Notes: a model not told the origin generated them from the sequence alone. A stretch of 51,578 nucleotides of DNA from an uncultured Bacteroidales bacterium (GCA_902793405.1 CADBDH010000018.1:1-51578), one strand, 5' to 3'; numbered from the stretch's first letter, positions 24,737-33,615 are shown. Numbers and translations are program-made.

Positions 24737-26263
24737 TCAGTTCATGGGTTGGAGCTTGTCGATGGCGCCTGTCATGAACGAGGAGAAGCCCTGGTCGTCG
24801 GCCTCGTTGCCAAAGGAGTCGCTAACCTTGATGGAGCACAACGAGCGCAGCAGTTCCAACGTGGCGTTATTCTTCTTACCGCCGTCGGTATAGAAGTGGC
24901 CCTTGCCGTTATAGATGTCGTTCAAGCCGAAGTCAAAGTAGCCGTTCACGCTGTCATTGTGCGTCTGAGCAAAGATGCCCAGCAGCGCACGGTCAAAGAA
25001 CTCGCGCACAGGCTTCATCTCGTAGGCATAACCCTCGGTCTGCTCATAGTCGAGCATCTTCAGATACAGGATTCCGTCAATGATACCAATGCGAATCATC
25101 TTGTTCTCGTACTGATAGATGTACTCCCCGTCATAGATCTCTGGCGCCTGGCCCATTGAGTTGGCAAACGTACTGATTTGGTTCACTACACCGTCGGGAT
25201 CGGTCGAGCGGGTTGCAATCACCATGTTCCACTCGCCCTCGAGGTGCGGGTCGCGCGCCAGGCCAATGGAGAACGGGCCGTCGATGGTCGACAGGATGTT
25301 GGCCAGGTCGATGCTGCCGATATAAGGAATCTTGCCGAACATCTTGAGCAGCTGCTGGATTTGTTTGAGCTTCACGAAATGGTCACCCTTGACGCTCATC
25401 GTGAAGATATAGTCCATCGAGTTGGGCATCGCCTTGAGCACATCATTGTTGGGCTTGCCCAGCGTGGAGTTGAGCAACTGGGCATATTCACTGCCGTCGG
25501 CCGCCAGGATGCGGGTGGTCATCTCGACCTGTTCATCTTCAAGCTCTACATTGCAGGTCACTGCATCAATATCGCTCTCGGTAAAAATCTCGATGAGCGG
25601 CATCTTTTGCGACAGTTCACGATAGACCTCGCTCCTGCGCAGGATGGCTTTCAGGCCTTTGCCCTGAATCCAGGCATTGATGGCACCGTCCTGTCCGTGC
25701 AGCAAGTCCTTGACCTGCTTGTTGTCGATGATGCTGGTTGCCGTTTTGGAGAAAATCCCCTTGGCGGCACGTGCAGCCCTTGAGACCTCCATGGCCTTGT
25801 TGACCGTGCCCACGAGGAGCACATTGCCGTCGATGGCATACAGGTTGTCGCCCACATACATGCATTCCAGGCCATCGACCTTGGCAAAATCGCCCCCCAC
25901 GCGCATCTCGAGCGTCTTGCGCGCCTTGGCGGGGTCGTCGAGCGATGCCAGCAGCACGCGCCCGAAGGTCTTGGTCGTGAAATAGGCATAGACCTTGCTG
26001 CCAGTGTCCAGGCCCAACTGGGGCAGATCGCTGAGCAGGATACACAACGGCGACATGTCGTTGTCATCAATCACTTGCTGCAATGAGCTGGGCAACACGA
26101 TATTGCCGTCGTCAATCATTCCAGCTTTTTTCAGGATTTCGTTAACATCAAAGCAAACAACGCCTGTCGCGTCGGCAGGAATCATCTTTTCAAGGCCATT
26201 GTTGGCACAACCGGCCAGCAGCAGGAGCATCCATGTTGCTGCCAAGCACTTCAACCATCTCAT
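24737..26263 (-). CDS. DUF4836-family lipoprotein
   Basis: 508 residues with a lipoprotein signal (MRWLKCLAATWMLLLLAGC, lipobox LAGC). The rest matches the DUF4836 family: N-terminal IPADATGVVCFDVNEILKKAG, a central VYAYFTTKTFGRVLLASLDD region and a C-terminal half with YIFTMSVKGDHFVKLKQI and DGPFSIGLARDPHLEGEW. The family is widespread in Bacteroidales, is probably on the periplasmic face of the outer membrane, and has no assigned function. Transcribed alone from a promoter within a 23-bp palindrome about 80 bp upstream. Confidence 0.82.
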   Translation of the reverse strand: MRWLKCLAATWMLLLLAGCANNGLEKMIPADATGVVCFDVNEILKKAGMIDDGNIVLPSSLQQVIDDNDMSPLCILLSDLPQLGLDTGSKVYAYFTTKTFGRVLLASLDDPAKARKTLEMRVGGDFAKVDGLECMYVGDNLYAIDGNVLLVGTVNKAMEVSRAARAAKGIFSKTATSIIDNKQVKDLLHGQDGAINAWIQGKGLKAILRRSEVYRELSQKMPLIEIFTESDIDAVTCNVELEDEQVEMTTRILAADGSEYAQLLNSTLGKPNNDVLKAMPNSMDYIFTMSVKGDHFVKLKQIQQLLKMFGKIPYIGSIDLANILSTIDGPFSIGLARDPHLEGEWNMVIATRSTDPDGVVNQISTFANSMGQAPEIYDGEYIYQYENKMIRIGIIDGILYLKMLDYEQTEGYAYEMKPVREFFDRALLGIFAQTHNDSVNGYFDFGLNDIYNGKGHFYTDGGKKNNATLELLRSLCSIKVSDSFGNEADDQGFSSFMTGAIDKLQPMN

Positions 26264-26342
26264 AACTCGATATCAGAGTGTTCTGGTAATACAAAAATTA
26301 GGTTATACACAAGCCGCAGGCGAGACTCCTCGCCCACAACGC

Positions 26343-26365
26343 CACAAAGTTACTATAACTTTGTG
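26343..26365. promoter_or_regulatory. 23-bp palindrome holding two opposed -7 elements
   Basis: The arms CACAAAGTTA and TAACTTTGTG surround a 3-nt centre. Each arm contains a TAACTTTG element, minus strand 26352-26345 and plus strand 26356-26363. The leftward one suits the DUF4836 gene. The rightward one would drive a transcript through 26366-26626, where I see no gene before 26627. Confidence 0.6.
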
Positions 26366-26539
26366 ACATAAAAAGCGAAAAAACAAACAACTTTTTCACA
26401 GGGTCGAACAAGCGCATCAATCAAGCCCCGATGGGCCTTGTGGGCCGACATTGCAGGTGCCTCGATTATCATTTAACCGATATCCATAATAATATCATTT
26501 TTTAACTATTATTTATAGCTCAAATCAAAAAAATGGTAT

Positions 26540-26547
26540 TATATTTG
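26540..26547 (+). promoter_or_regulatory. -7 promoter element for the small acidic protein (and perhaps aguAB)
   Basis: TATATTTG, 79 bp upstream of the ATG at 26627. Confidence 0.55.
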
Positions 26548-26626
26548 AACATCGAAAAACCAATTATCTTGTATAACATCTACAGCCTTGCTTTGCGGCA
26601 ACTGTAACTAACTGAGGAAGAAGAAC

Positions 26627-26866
26627 ATGAACGATATTTCTGATCTTTTAAGAGAGCTTCTCGACCGCTACAGCAACACACCTGAACTGGACCAGGAATT
26701 TGAGCGAATGCGACGCGAGGATGAAGAATTTGAGAAAGAGTATGCCGTGTGGTGTGATGAGAATGGTTACACCGTCAAAGACGGATATCGCGACTTCATC
26801 AACGAGATTATCGAGTCCCAAGACTCCTATTGGGACAACTACCAGGAATTCGGCAACAATATTTAA
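26627..26866 (+). CDS. small acidic hypothetical protein
   Basis: 79 residues, rich in Glu, Asp and Tyr, with no signal peptide or membrane segment. It is predicted to be mostly helical: DISDLLRELLDRY, then LDQEFERMRREDEEFEKEYA, then YRDFINEIIESQDSYWDNY. I do not recognise a family. It has its own upstream -7 element and ends 55 bp before aguA. I see no -7 element in that gap, so the three genes may form one transcript. A regulatory or partner role in putrescine synthesis is only a guess from position. Confidence 0.65.
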   Translation: MNDISDLLRELLDRYSNTPELDQEFERMRREDEEFEKEYAVWCDENGYTVKDGYRDFINEIIESQDSYWDNYQEFGNNI

Positions 26867-26921
26867 TCGACAAATTCGTTTTTCTCCTAGAAGACACTAT
26901 TATCAAATACCATAGGACAAA

Positions 26922-27989
26922 ATGTTTCCTTCAAAGAGAAACCGCGCTTTTGCGGCCGAATGGGATTGCCAAGACGGCATACTCATAGCATGGCCTCACG
27001 CCGGCACCGACTGGGCTTACATGCTCGACGAGGTGACGGCTTGTTATGTTGAAATGGCACGAGCCATCCTCAACGATGACGAGCGGCTGCTGATTGTGGC
27101 CCCCGATGCCCAGGAAGTGCACGATGCACTGGGTCCCGACGTGGACTGGCAACGCATCGACATCGTGGAACTGCCCACCAACGACACCTGGGTGCGCGAC
27201 TACGGCCCCATCACGGTCTCTAACGGCGGCCAGCTGGAACTGGCCGACTTCACCTTCAACGCTTGGGGAATGAAGTTTGCCGCCGACTGCGACAACCTGG
27301 TCACCTCGCGCCTGGCCCAACGCGGCGCCTTCAAGATGCCTCTGGCCAACTGCCGCGACATGGTGCTCGAGGGCGGCTCGATCGAGACCGACGGCAACGG
27401 CACGGTGATGACCACCACCTGCTGCCTGACGGCCCCTAACCGCAACGACGCCATGACCCGGGAGCAGATGGAAGCCCAACTGCTGCAACGCCTCGGATGC
27501 CTGAAGATGCTGTGGCTGGACCACGGCGGCCTCGTGGGCGACGATACCGACGGCCACATCGACACGCTGGCACGCTTTGCCCCTGGCGGCGTGATTCTCT
27601 ATACCGGATGCGACAATCCCGAGGACGAGCACTTCGAGCCGCTGATGCGCATGGAAGAACAGCTCAAGCAGTTCACCGACGTGGACGGCAACCATTACCA
27701 CCTCATCAAACTGCCGCTCCCCGACCCTACCTTTGACGAAATCTCACGGCTGCCCGCCACCTATGCCAATTTTCTGGTCACCAATCACCAGGTGCTGGTG
27801 CCGGTCTATGGCCAGCCGCGAAACGATATCAAGGCCTGTGAGCTCATCGGCCAGGCATTCCCCGGGCGCAAAATCGTCGGCATCGACTGCCGCGCGCTCA
27901 TCTGCCAGCACGGCTCGCTGCACTGCGCCACCATGCAGTTGCCCCAGGGCTCACTTTCCCATCCAATCCCTAATCTCGAAGAACTATGA
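26922..27989 (+). CDS. aguA: agmatine deiminase
   Basis: 355 residues. It hydrolyses agmatine to N-carbamoylputrescine and ammonia (EC 3.5.3.12) in the cytoplasm. Peptidylarginine-deiminase-like fold with family motifs NDTWVRDYGP, LEGGSIETDGNGTV, DDTDGHIDTLARF and, near the C-terminus, the catalytic cysteine in QHGSLHCAT (Cys335). Length is typical. Its stop overlaps the start of aguB as ATGA, a translationally coupled pair that makes putrescine from agmatine. Confidence 0.93.
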   Translation: MFPSKRNRAFAAEWDCQDGILIAWPHAGTDWAYMLDEVTACYVEMARAILNDDERLLIVAPDAQEVHDALGPDVDWQRIDIVELPTNDTWVRDYGPITVSNGGQLELADFTFNAWGMKFAADCDNLVTSRLAQRGAFKMPLANCRDMVLEGGSIETDGNGTVMTTTCCLTAPNRNDAMTREQMEAQLLQRLGCLKMLWLDHGGLVGDDTDGHIDTLARFAPGGVILYTGCDNPEDEHFEPLMRMEEQLKQFTDVDGNHYHLIKLPLPDPTFDEISRLPATYANFLVTNHQVLVPVYGQPRNDIKACELIGQAFPGRKIVGIDCRALICQHGSLHCATMQLPQGSLSHPIPNLEEL

Positions 27990-28861
27990 AAGTAGGAATC
28001 ATTCAACAACGCAATAGCGGTGACGTGAAGGCCAACCGCCAGGCACTCATCAGCAAAATCAAGCAACTGGCTAGTCGGGGAGCACAACTCGTCGTCCTGC
28101 CCGAACTGCACGACTCACTCTACTTCTGCCAAGTGGAGAGCGTGGACAATTTTGACCTGGCCGTGGAGATTCCCGGTGAGGTAACCCGGGAATATGCCGC
28201 CGTGGCACGCGAGTGCGGCATCGTGCTGGTGACCTCGCTGTTTGAGAAACGCGCGACGGGTCTGTATCACAACACAGCGGTCGTCTATGACACCGACGGC
28301 AGCGTGGCAGGCCAGTACCGCAAGATGCACATCCCCGACGATCCCGCCTATTACGAGAAATTCTATTTCACCCCCGGCGACCAGGGCTTCATCCCCATCC
28401 AGACCTCGCTGGGCAAGCTGGGTGTAATGGTGTGCTGGGACCAGTGGTACCCCGAGGGGGCACGCCTGATGGCGATGCGCGGGGCACAGATGCTCATCTA
28501 CCCCACTGCCATCGGCTATGAGAGCAGCGACACGCCCGACGAGCAGGAGCGCCAGCGCGAGGCATGGACGACGGTGCAACGCGGCCATGCCGTGGCCAAC
28601 GGCCTACCCGTCATCACAGTGAACCGTGTGGGACTCGAGCCCGACCCGTCGGGCCAGACCAACGGCATTCAGTTCTGGGGCAGCAGCTTTGTGGCCGGCC
28701 CGCAAGGCGAACTCATCTACCGCGCGCCCAATGACAGCGAGGACCTGCAGGTCATCGACATCGATATGGAGCGCAGCGAGCAGGTGCGCCGCTGGTGGCC
28801 TTTCCTGCGCGACCGCCGCATCGAGTTCTACGGCGACCTGAACCAGCGCTTCCTGGACTAA
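27986..28861 (+). CDS. aguB: N-carbamoylputrescine amidohydrolase
   Basis: 291 residues, nitrilase superfamily (EC 3.5.1.53). The Glu-Lys-Cys catalytic triad is Glu40 (VVLPELHD), Lys113 (YRKMHIPDD) and Cys150 (GVMVCWDQWYPE). It releases putrescine, CO2 and ammonia from the aguA product. The first four bases overlap aguA. No arginine decarboxylase gene is in this window, so the agmatine source is elsewhere or external. Confidence 0.93.
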   Translation: MKVGIIQQRNSGDVKANRQALISKIKQLASRGAQLVVLPELHDSLYFCQVESVDNFDLAVEIPGEVTREYAAVARECGIVLVTSLFEKRATGLYHNTAVVYDTDGSVAGQYRKMHIPDDPAYYEKFYFTPGDQGFIPIQTSLGKLGVMVCWDQWYPEGARLMAMRGAQMLIYPTAIGYESSDTPDEQERQREAWTTVQRGHAVANGLPVITVNRVGLEPDPSGQTNGIQFWGSSFVAGPQGELIYRAPNDSEDLQVIDIDMERSEQVRRWWPFLRDRRIEFYGDLNQRFLD

Positions 28862-28871
28862 GGCATAAGAT

Positions 28872-28944
28872 AAACTACGAATTACGCGAATTAAACGAAT
28901 GGGCTTCTGCCCGTATTTCGTAAAATTCGCGTAATTCGTAGTTT
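28872..28944. repeat. intergenic inverted repeat (AATTCGCGTAATTCG family), copy 2
   Basis: Perfect 21-bp arms: the left arm starts AAACTACGAATTACGCG (28872-28892) and the right is its complement (28924-28944), around a 31-nt loop. It lies between the convergent aguB and the amphipathic repeat gene and could serve as a shared terminator. Confidence 0.85.
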
Positions 28945-28958
28945 CTGATCTGTGGGGA

Positions 28959-29588
28959 TTAGGCCTGGCCTTCGTCCTTGGGACCGCCGAAAGTCTTCTT
29001 CAGGAAGTCATCGACCTTGTCCATCACGCCCTCGGCAGCTTTGGAAGCATCGTCAAGTGCATCTTTAGCCTTATCAAGTACACTGGGTTCGCCCTCTTTG
29101 GGTTCAAAGGCTTCCTTGGCCTTTTGTGACAGGTCCTGAGCGACCTCGGTAGCAGCGGCCGTGCCCTGCTCCACAAAGTCCTTGGCCTTATCCATCATTT
29201 CACCTGCGGCGGCAGCGCCCTCGCCAAACATTTCCTTGGCCTTGTCGAGCAAGCTGGGTTCGCCCTCCTTGGTCTCGAACATCTCCTTGGCTTTCTCCAA
29301 GAAGTCCTGGCTCACCTCGCCGGCAGCAGTGGTGCCCTTTTCGAGCATTTCCTTGAGCTGGTCGAGCATACCGGGCTCACCCTCTTTGCCGTCAAACATT
29401 TCCTTGGCCTTATCAAAGATGCTCGGGTCACCGTCCTTGCCCTCAAGCACACCTTTGAGTTTGTCGAACACATTGCCCTCGCCACTGGTGGCCTCGTTGA
29501 GCAAACCCTTCAACTGGTCAAAGATGCTGGCACCCTCGTTCTTCACCTCGTTGGCAGCCTGTTCGGCATTCTTCATTTCCTCTTCCAT
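28959..29588 (-). CDS. amphipathic-helix repeat protein, unknown function
   Basis: 209 residues, no signal peptide, very rich in Lys, Glu, Asp and Ala. It is built of about six imperfect repeats around the pattern KAKEMFE-KEGEPSLLDKAKE. Alanine-rich segments such as EGAAAAGEMMDKAKDFVEQG alternate with DGDPSIFDKAKEMFDGKEG. Periodic hydrophobics (L, F, M) predict long amphipathic or coiled-coil helices, recalling LEA- or apolipoprotein-like sequences. It ends in a hydrophilic tail (FGGPKDEGQA). I do not recognise a defined family. A stress, membrane-surface or scaffold role would be a guess. Single gene with its own promoter at 29665. Confidence 0.7.
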   Translation of the reverse strand: MEEEMKNAEQAANEVKNEGASIFDQLKGLLNEATSGEGNVFDKLKGVLEGKDGDPSIFDKAKEMFDGKEGEPGMLDQLKEMLEKGTTAAGEVSQDFLEKAKEMFETKEGEPSLLDKAKEMFGEGAAAAGEMMDKAKDFVEQGTAAATEVAQDLSQKAKEAFEPKEGEPSVLDKAKDALDDASKAAEGVMDKVDDFLKKTFGGPKDEGQA

Positions 29589-29657
29589 AAATCCTGAATC
29601 TAGTTATTGAACTGGTTGTCGCCTACTCCCTTTCAAGCGTTTCAGCATTCTCTGCCC

Positions 29658-29665
29658 CAAATTTA
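29658..29665 (-). promoter_or_regulatory. -7 promoter element for the amphipathic repeat gene
   Basis: TAAATTTG on the minus strand with TTG 19 bp further upstream, about 70 bp before the ATG. Confidence 0.6.
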
Positions 29666-29761
29666 CACATTATTTCCTACACTGCAACAATTTGCCCCAA
29701 TAAAAATCAATAATCCTCAAAAAATCATTACCAAAACAGGTCATGTTGTTGAAAAAAAGTG

Positions 29762-29769
29762 TATATTTG
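29762..29769 (+). promoter_or_regulatory. -7 promoter element for the BspA-like gene at 29819
   Basis: TATATTTG, 49 bp upstream of the ATG. Confidence 0.6.
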
Positions 29770-29818
29770 CACACGATTAACTAATTTCCTTAAATAAATA
29801 ACAATCATCACATCAATT

Positions 29819-30856
29819 ATGAAAAACTTTTACTTTTCTCCCAGATTGAGCCTGCTGGCAATCCTAGTAATGTTTTTATTCGCTCCAGTTAGTGCACAGT
29901 ATTTCTATCATGCTGGTATCGTCTATAAGATGACTGACGTAAACACTGCCGAAGTGTCGTATCTCGATGGTGACTTTAGTGGTGTCGTCGAAATTCCAGG
30001 TGTCATCAACGCGATTATTGAACCCATGTATTCCGAGCCTTATGAAGCGACCGTGACCATCACCGGTATAGGAAACTACGCATTTGAATACTGCAGCAAC
30101 ATCACCGAGGTTGTTCTGCCCAACACAATCAGCTATATTTCAGATGCGGCTTTCTACCATTGCAATTCACTCTCAAAGGTCAACTTGCCTAACAGCCTGA
30201 CATCTATTAGCCGTAACGCATTCAGCTATACAGGGCTGAAGACCATCAAGATTCCTGAAAGCGTAACTGAGTTGGGTTGGAACGTGTTCTATGGCTGTGA
30301 ACAACTCACCGACGTCACCTTGCCCAATTCAATCACTGATCTGCCAGGAACCTTCGCATGGTGCACTGCCCTGGAGCACATCAACATCCCGAACTCTGTC
30401 ACATCGTTGTATGACACGTTCCATGGCTGCACAAAACTGAACAACGTTGTCATTCCCAGTTCAGTCACTGCAATCGGCCAGTCCACTTTCTATCAGTGCA
30501 ACACGCTCAACGACATCACTTGCTTGGCTATTGTTCCTCCGACACTTTCTAATAGTAACAGCTTCTACTCGGAGTTATTTGACATCTATGCAACAGCTAT
30601 GTTGCGTGTTCCCGAATCCTCGATTGGCGCATACAAAGCAGCCCCGGTTTGGAAACTGTTCGTCAATATCAACGGCATTACTGACACGGTTCGCGGTGAT
30701 ATAAATGGAGACGACGAAGTCAACATTGGCGATATCAATGCCATCATAAACCTGATTTTGAAAGGTGAATACAATGATGTGGCCGACCTCAACGGTGACG
30801 GTGAGGTCAACATCGCCGACGTCAACGCAGTTATCGACATTATCCTAAGGAGCTAA
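29819..30856 (+). CDS. BspA-like leucine-rich repeat protein with dockerin
   Basis: 345 residues with a signal peptide (ending APVSAQ). Residues about 75-240 are BspA-type LRR_5 repeats (IGNYAFEYCSNITEVVLPNT, then SISRNAFSYTGLKTIKIPES). A conserved capping segment follows (CLAIVPPTLSNSNSFYSE to PVWKLFVNINGI). Residues about 285-345 are a type I dockerin with two loops (GDINGDDEVNIGDINAIINL and LNGDGEVNIADVNAVIDI). These proteins are probably surface exposed and bind host or polymer ligands. The ligand here is unknown. Codon use is more AT-rich than its neighbours. It is followed by a truncated relative at 30896. Confidence 0.88.
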   Translation: MKNFYFSPRLSLLAILVMFLFAPVSAQYFYHAGIVYKMTDVNTAEVSYLDGDFSGVVEIPGVINAIIEPMYSEPYEATVTITGIGNYAFEYCSNITEVVLPNTISYISDAAFYHCNSLSKVNLPNSLTSISRNAFSYTGLKTIKIPESVTELGWNVFYGCEQLTDVTLPNSITDLPGTFAWCTALEHINIPNSVTSLYDTFHGCTKLNNVVIPSSVTAIGQSTFYQCNTLNDITCLAIVPPTLSNSNSFYSELFDIYATAMLRVPESSIGAYKAAPVWKLFVNINGITDTVRGDINGDDEVNIGDINAIINLILKGEYNDVADLNGDGEVNIADVNAVIDIILRS

Positions 30857-30880
30857 GACAAAAGGCATTATATAACCTGA

Positions 30881-31324
30881 ATCATACTTGGCGGAATGAG
30901 GCAACAACACCCTTATTCCGCCAATTATGTGATTAGAAGCATCGGTTATATGTCTTTCTCCGGTTGCAATTCATTGAAGGATATCACCTGTTTAGCTACA
31001 ACACCCCCTGTTGTATACAGCGAAAGCTCCTTTTACTCATATGTTGATGACATTTATACCACCGCAACAGTCCATGTGCCCCAGGCGTCAATCACTGATT
31101 ACGCTAATACCAGGGTGTGGAAAGATTTCACCCATTTCGTTGGCATCAGCGGTGGCTTGCAAGGCGATGTTGACGGCGATGGCCAGGTAACCATCTCGGA
31201 TGTGGCCCGACTGATTGATTTGCTGCTGACGGGTGCAACCGAGGCCAGTGCTGCTGCCGACGTTGACGGTGACGGTGTTGTCACCATCTCGGACGTGGCC
31301 CGACTGATTGATAAGCTGTTCTAG
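30881..31324 (+). pseudogene. 5'-truncated BspA-like/dockerin gene remnant
   Basis: An open frame from 30881 (first ATG 30896, 142 residues) matches the C-terminal part of the preceding protein. It has one LRR-type turn (IGYMSFSGCNSLKDITCLAT), the capping segment (SESSFYSYVDDIYTTATVHV to WKDFTHFVGI) and a complete dockerin (GDVDGDGQVTISDVARLIDL and DVDGDGVVTISDVARLIDKL). There is no signal peptide, no LRR array and no promoter of its own, so it would be cytoplasmic if translated. It looks like the 3' end of a former tandem copy. The start region overlaps an 8-bp-arm hairpin (30890-30897 with 30915-30922). Confidence 0.7.
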
Positions 31325-31430
31325 TATACTCTAGATTTCAGCGAGTTAGCCACCAGATGCAAGTAGAGCATGGTTTATCATTTATCACGTCAATAGTTCA
31401 AATTCAAGATACAAGGCACAAACAACAAAA

Positions 31431-31464
31431 AACAAGCGGACAGGATTTGTCCGCTTGTTTTTGT
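31431..31464. terminator. two-way terminator
   Basis: AACAAGCGGACA (31431-31442) pairs with TGTCCGCTTGTT (31448-31459), with A-rich sequence before and T-rich after, so it works for both convergent transcripts. Confidence 0.85.
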
Positions 31465-31491
31465 TTGTTGTCAGTAAGACATTATGCCATT

Positions 31492-33615
31492 TTACTTCAG
31501 GCCGCGGTTGCGCAGCAGGGCCTCGGCAGTGGGAGCCTGGCCACGGAACTTCTTGTAGAGCTCCATGGGATCCTCGGTGTCGCCAGCCTCGAGCAGAGCA
31601 CGATACTTGTCGGCAGTAGCCTTATCGAAGCAACCGGCCTTCTCAAATGCCATGTAGCCGTCGGCCTCGAGTACCTGCGACCACAGGTAGGTGTAATAAC
31701 CGCAAGCATACTGGTCATCGGCAAAGATGTGCTTGAAGTAGGGGCTGCGATAGCGGAACTCGACGAGGGCGGGCATGTTGAGCTGAACTTTCACATCCTG
31801 CTCAAAGGCCTTCACGTCGATAGCCTTTGCCTCCTCGGGGGTCCAGGCTTTCTTGTGCCAGTACATATCCAGCAGGGCAGCACCAACGAGCTCGGTGGTC
31901 ATGAAGCCCATGTTGAACTGGGCGCTCTCGTTGAGCTTCTGCACCAGGGTGTCGGGGATGAGCTCACCGGTCTTGTAGTGACGGGCGTAGTTCTTCAGCA
32001 CCTCGGGCTCGAATGCCCAGTGCTCGTTGATCTGCGAGGGCATCTCGACGAGGTCACGGTCGGTGTTGGTGCCGGCCAGGCCGCGATACTGTACGCGGGT
32101 CAACATGCCGTGCAGGGCGTGACCGAACTCGTGGAATACGGTCTGTACCTCGTCCCAAGTGAGCAGCGAGGGAGTGTCGCCACTGGGAGGCGTCATGCTG
32201 GCCACATTGTAGATGATGGGACGGATGTTCTCGCCACCGTAGTTATAGGCCTCCTGCATGGCTTCCATCCATGCGCCCTGAGCCTTGACGGGACGGGGCA
32301 GGTAGTCGGTCATGAAGATGGCGAGGTGCTTGCCCTCGGCATCCTTCACGTCATAGACCTTAACCTCGGGGTGATACTTGGGAGCATCGGGCAGTTCCTC
32401 GAAGGTGAGGCCGTAGAGCTTGTTGGCGGCAAAGAAGATACCGTTCTTGACCACGCTGTCGAGAGCGAAGTAGGGACGCACGTCGTCCTCGCTGAAGTTG
32501 AATTTCTCCTTCTTCACCTTCTCGGCATAGTAGTAATAGTCGCAAGCCTCGATTTGGGCAGTGTCACCGTGCTCGGCAGCATACTTCTGCATGTCGGCCA
32601 CTTCCTCGTCCACCTTCTTGATGGCGGGACGGAACAGGGACATCAGCAGATCCTCGGCAGCCTTGGGGGTCTTGGCCATGTAGGGATCGGTAGCATAGTC
32701 GGCATAGGTGTTGAAGCCGAGGAGGTTAGCCTTCTGCTGACGCAGGAGCAGGATGTGGCGGATGTTCTCGCTGTTGTCCCACTCGTCGCCATGGCTGGCG
32801 GTGGTGGTGTAGGTCTCGTACATCTGACGGCGCAGGTCGCGGCTGTCGGCATAGGTCAGCACGGCCAGGCGGGTCGAAGCGGTAGCGGTGAATGCCCACT
32901 GGCCCTTCTTGCCCTTGTCGGCAGCGAGCTTGGCGGCATTGTCGATGATGCCCTGGGGCAGGCCCTTGAGCTGCTCTTCCTTGTCGACGAAGAAGACGCA
33001 GTTGTCCATGTCGTGCATCACGTTGTTACCGAACTTGAGCTTGAATTCACCCAGCTTGCGGTTGATCTCCTTGAGGGTGTCCTTCTGGGCAGCGGTCAGC
33101 AGGGCGCCGTTGCGCACAAACTCCTTGTAGTACTTCTCGGTGAGGCGCTTCTGGATGGGATCCATGCCCAGCTTGTCGGCGTTGTCATAGACGGCCTTTA
33201 CCTTGATGAACAGGCTGTCGTTCATGTACATGCCGTCGCTCTGAGCGGTGAGCTTGGGAAGGAGCACCTCTGAGAGCTTCTGCATCTCGGGGGTGTTGTC
33301 GCTGCTGCTCAGCGCATTGAATACTCTCGACACCTTGTCCAGGATGCGGCCGCTGTTGTCCAGTGCCAGGATGGTGTTCTCGAAGTTGGGCTCGGCCGTG
33401 TTCTTGATGATGGAATCAATCTCGGCATTCTGCTGCTCGATACCGGCATCAACGGCAGGCTCGTAGTCAGCATAGGTAATCTTGTCAAACGGCGGAATGC
33501 CGTATTCGTTCTCATACTCCGACATAAACGGATTGTTCTCGGTTGATTTTTTCTCGCTGCAGCTCACGAGCACGAGGGCTGCAAGTGCAAGAACGGTGAA
33601 TAAAACTTTCTTCAT
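31492..33615 (-). CDS. dcp: M3-family zinc oligopeptidase (peptidyl-dipeptidase Dcp-like), lipoprotein
   Basis: 707 residues from the Met at 33615, chosen because it begins the lipoprotein signal MKKVLFTVLALAALVLVSC. An in-frame Met 17 codons upstream would overlap the preceding gene. The metalloprotease HExxH motif is H495-E-F-G-H499 in TVFHEFGHALHGMLT. The second zinc-ligand region EMPSQINEHWAFEPEVL is also present. Length is typical of Dcp (about 680-710). It trims peptides in the periplasm. It is the last gene of a leftward run that begins with the rhomboid pair. Confidence 0.92.
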   Translation of the reverse strand: MKKVLFTVLALAALVLVSCSEKKSTENNPFMSEYENEYGIPPFDKITYADYEPAVDAGIEQQNAEIDSIIKNTAEPNFENTILALDNSGRILDKVSRVFNALSSSDNTPEMQKLSEVLLPKLTAQSDGMYMNDSLFIKVKAVYDNADKLGMDPIQKRLTEKYYKEFVRNGALLTAAQKDTLKEINRKLGEFKLKFGNNVMHDMDNCVFFVDKEEQLKGLPQGIIDNAAKLAADKGKKGQWAFTATASTRLAVLTYADSRDLRRQMYETYTTTASHGDEWDNSENIRHILLLRQQKANLLGFNTYADYATDPYMAKTPKAAEDLLMSLFRPAIKKVDEEVADMQKYAAEHGDTAQIEACDYYYYAEKVKKEKFNFSEDDVRPYFALDSVVKNGIFFAANKLYGLTFEELPDAPKYHPEVKVYDVKDAEGKHLAIFMTDYLPRPVKAQGAWMEAMQEAYNYGGENIRPIIYNVASMTPPSGDTPSLLTWDEVQTVFHEFGHALHGMLTRVQYRGLAGTNTDRDLVEMPSQINEHWAFEPEVLKNYARHYKTGELIPDTLVQKLNESAQFNMGFMTTELVGAALLDMYWHKKAWTPEEAKAIDVKAFEQDVKVQLNMPALVEFRYRSPYFKHIFADDQYACGYYTYLWSQVLEADGYMAFEKAGCFDKATADKYRALLEAGDTEDPMELYKKFRGQAPTAEALLRNRGLK

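Noticed and set aside
31357-33273. 638-codon rightward frame opposite the M3 peptidase
   Set aside because: Leu/Val/Gly-rich antisense shadow. The opposite strand has HEFGH and a lipoprotein signal.
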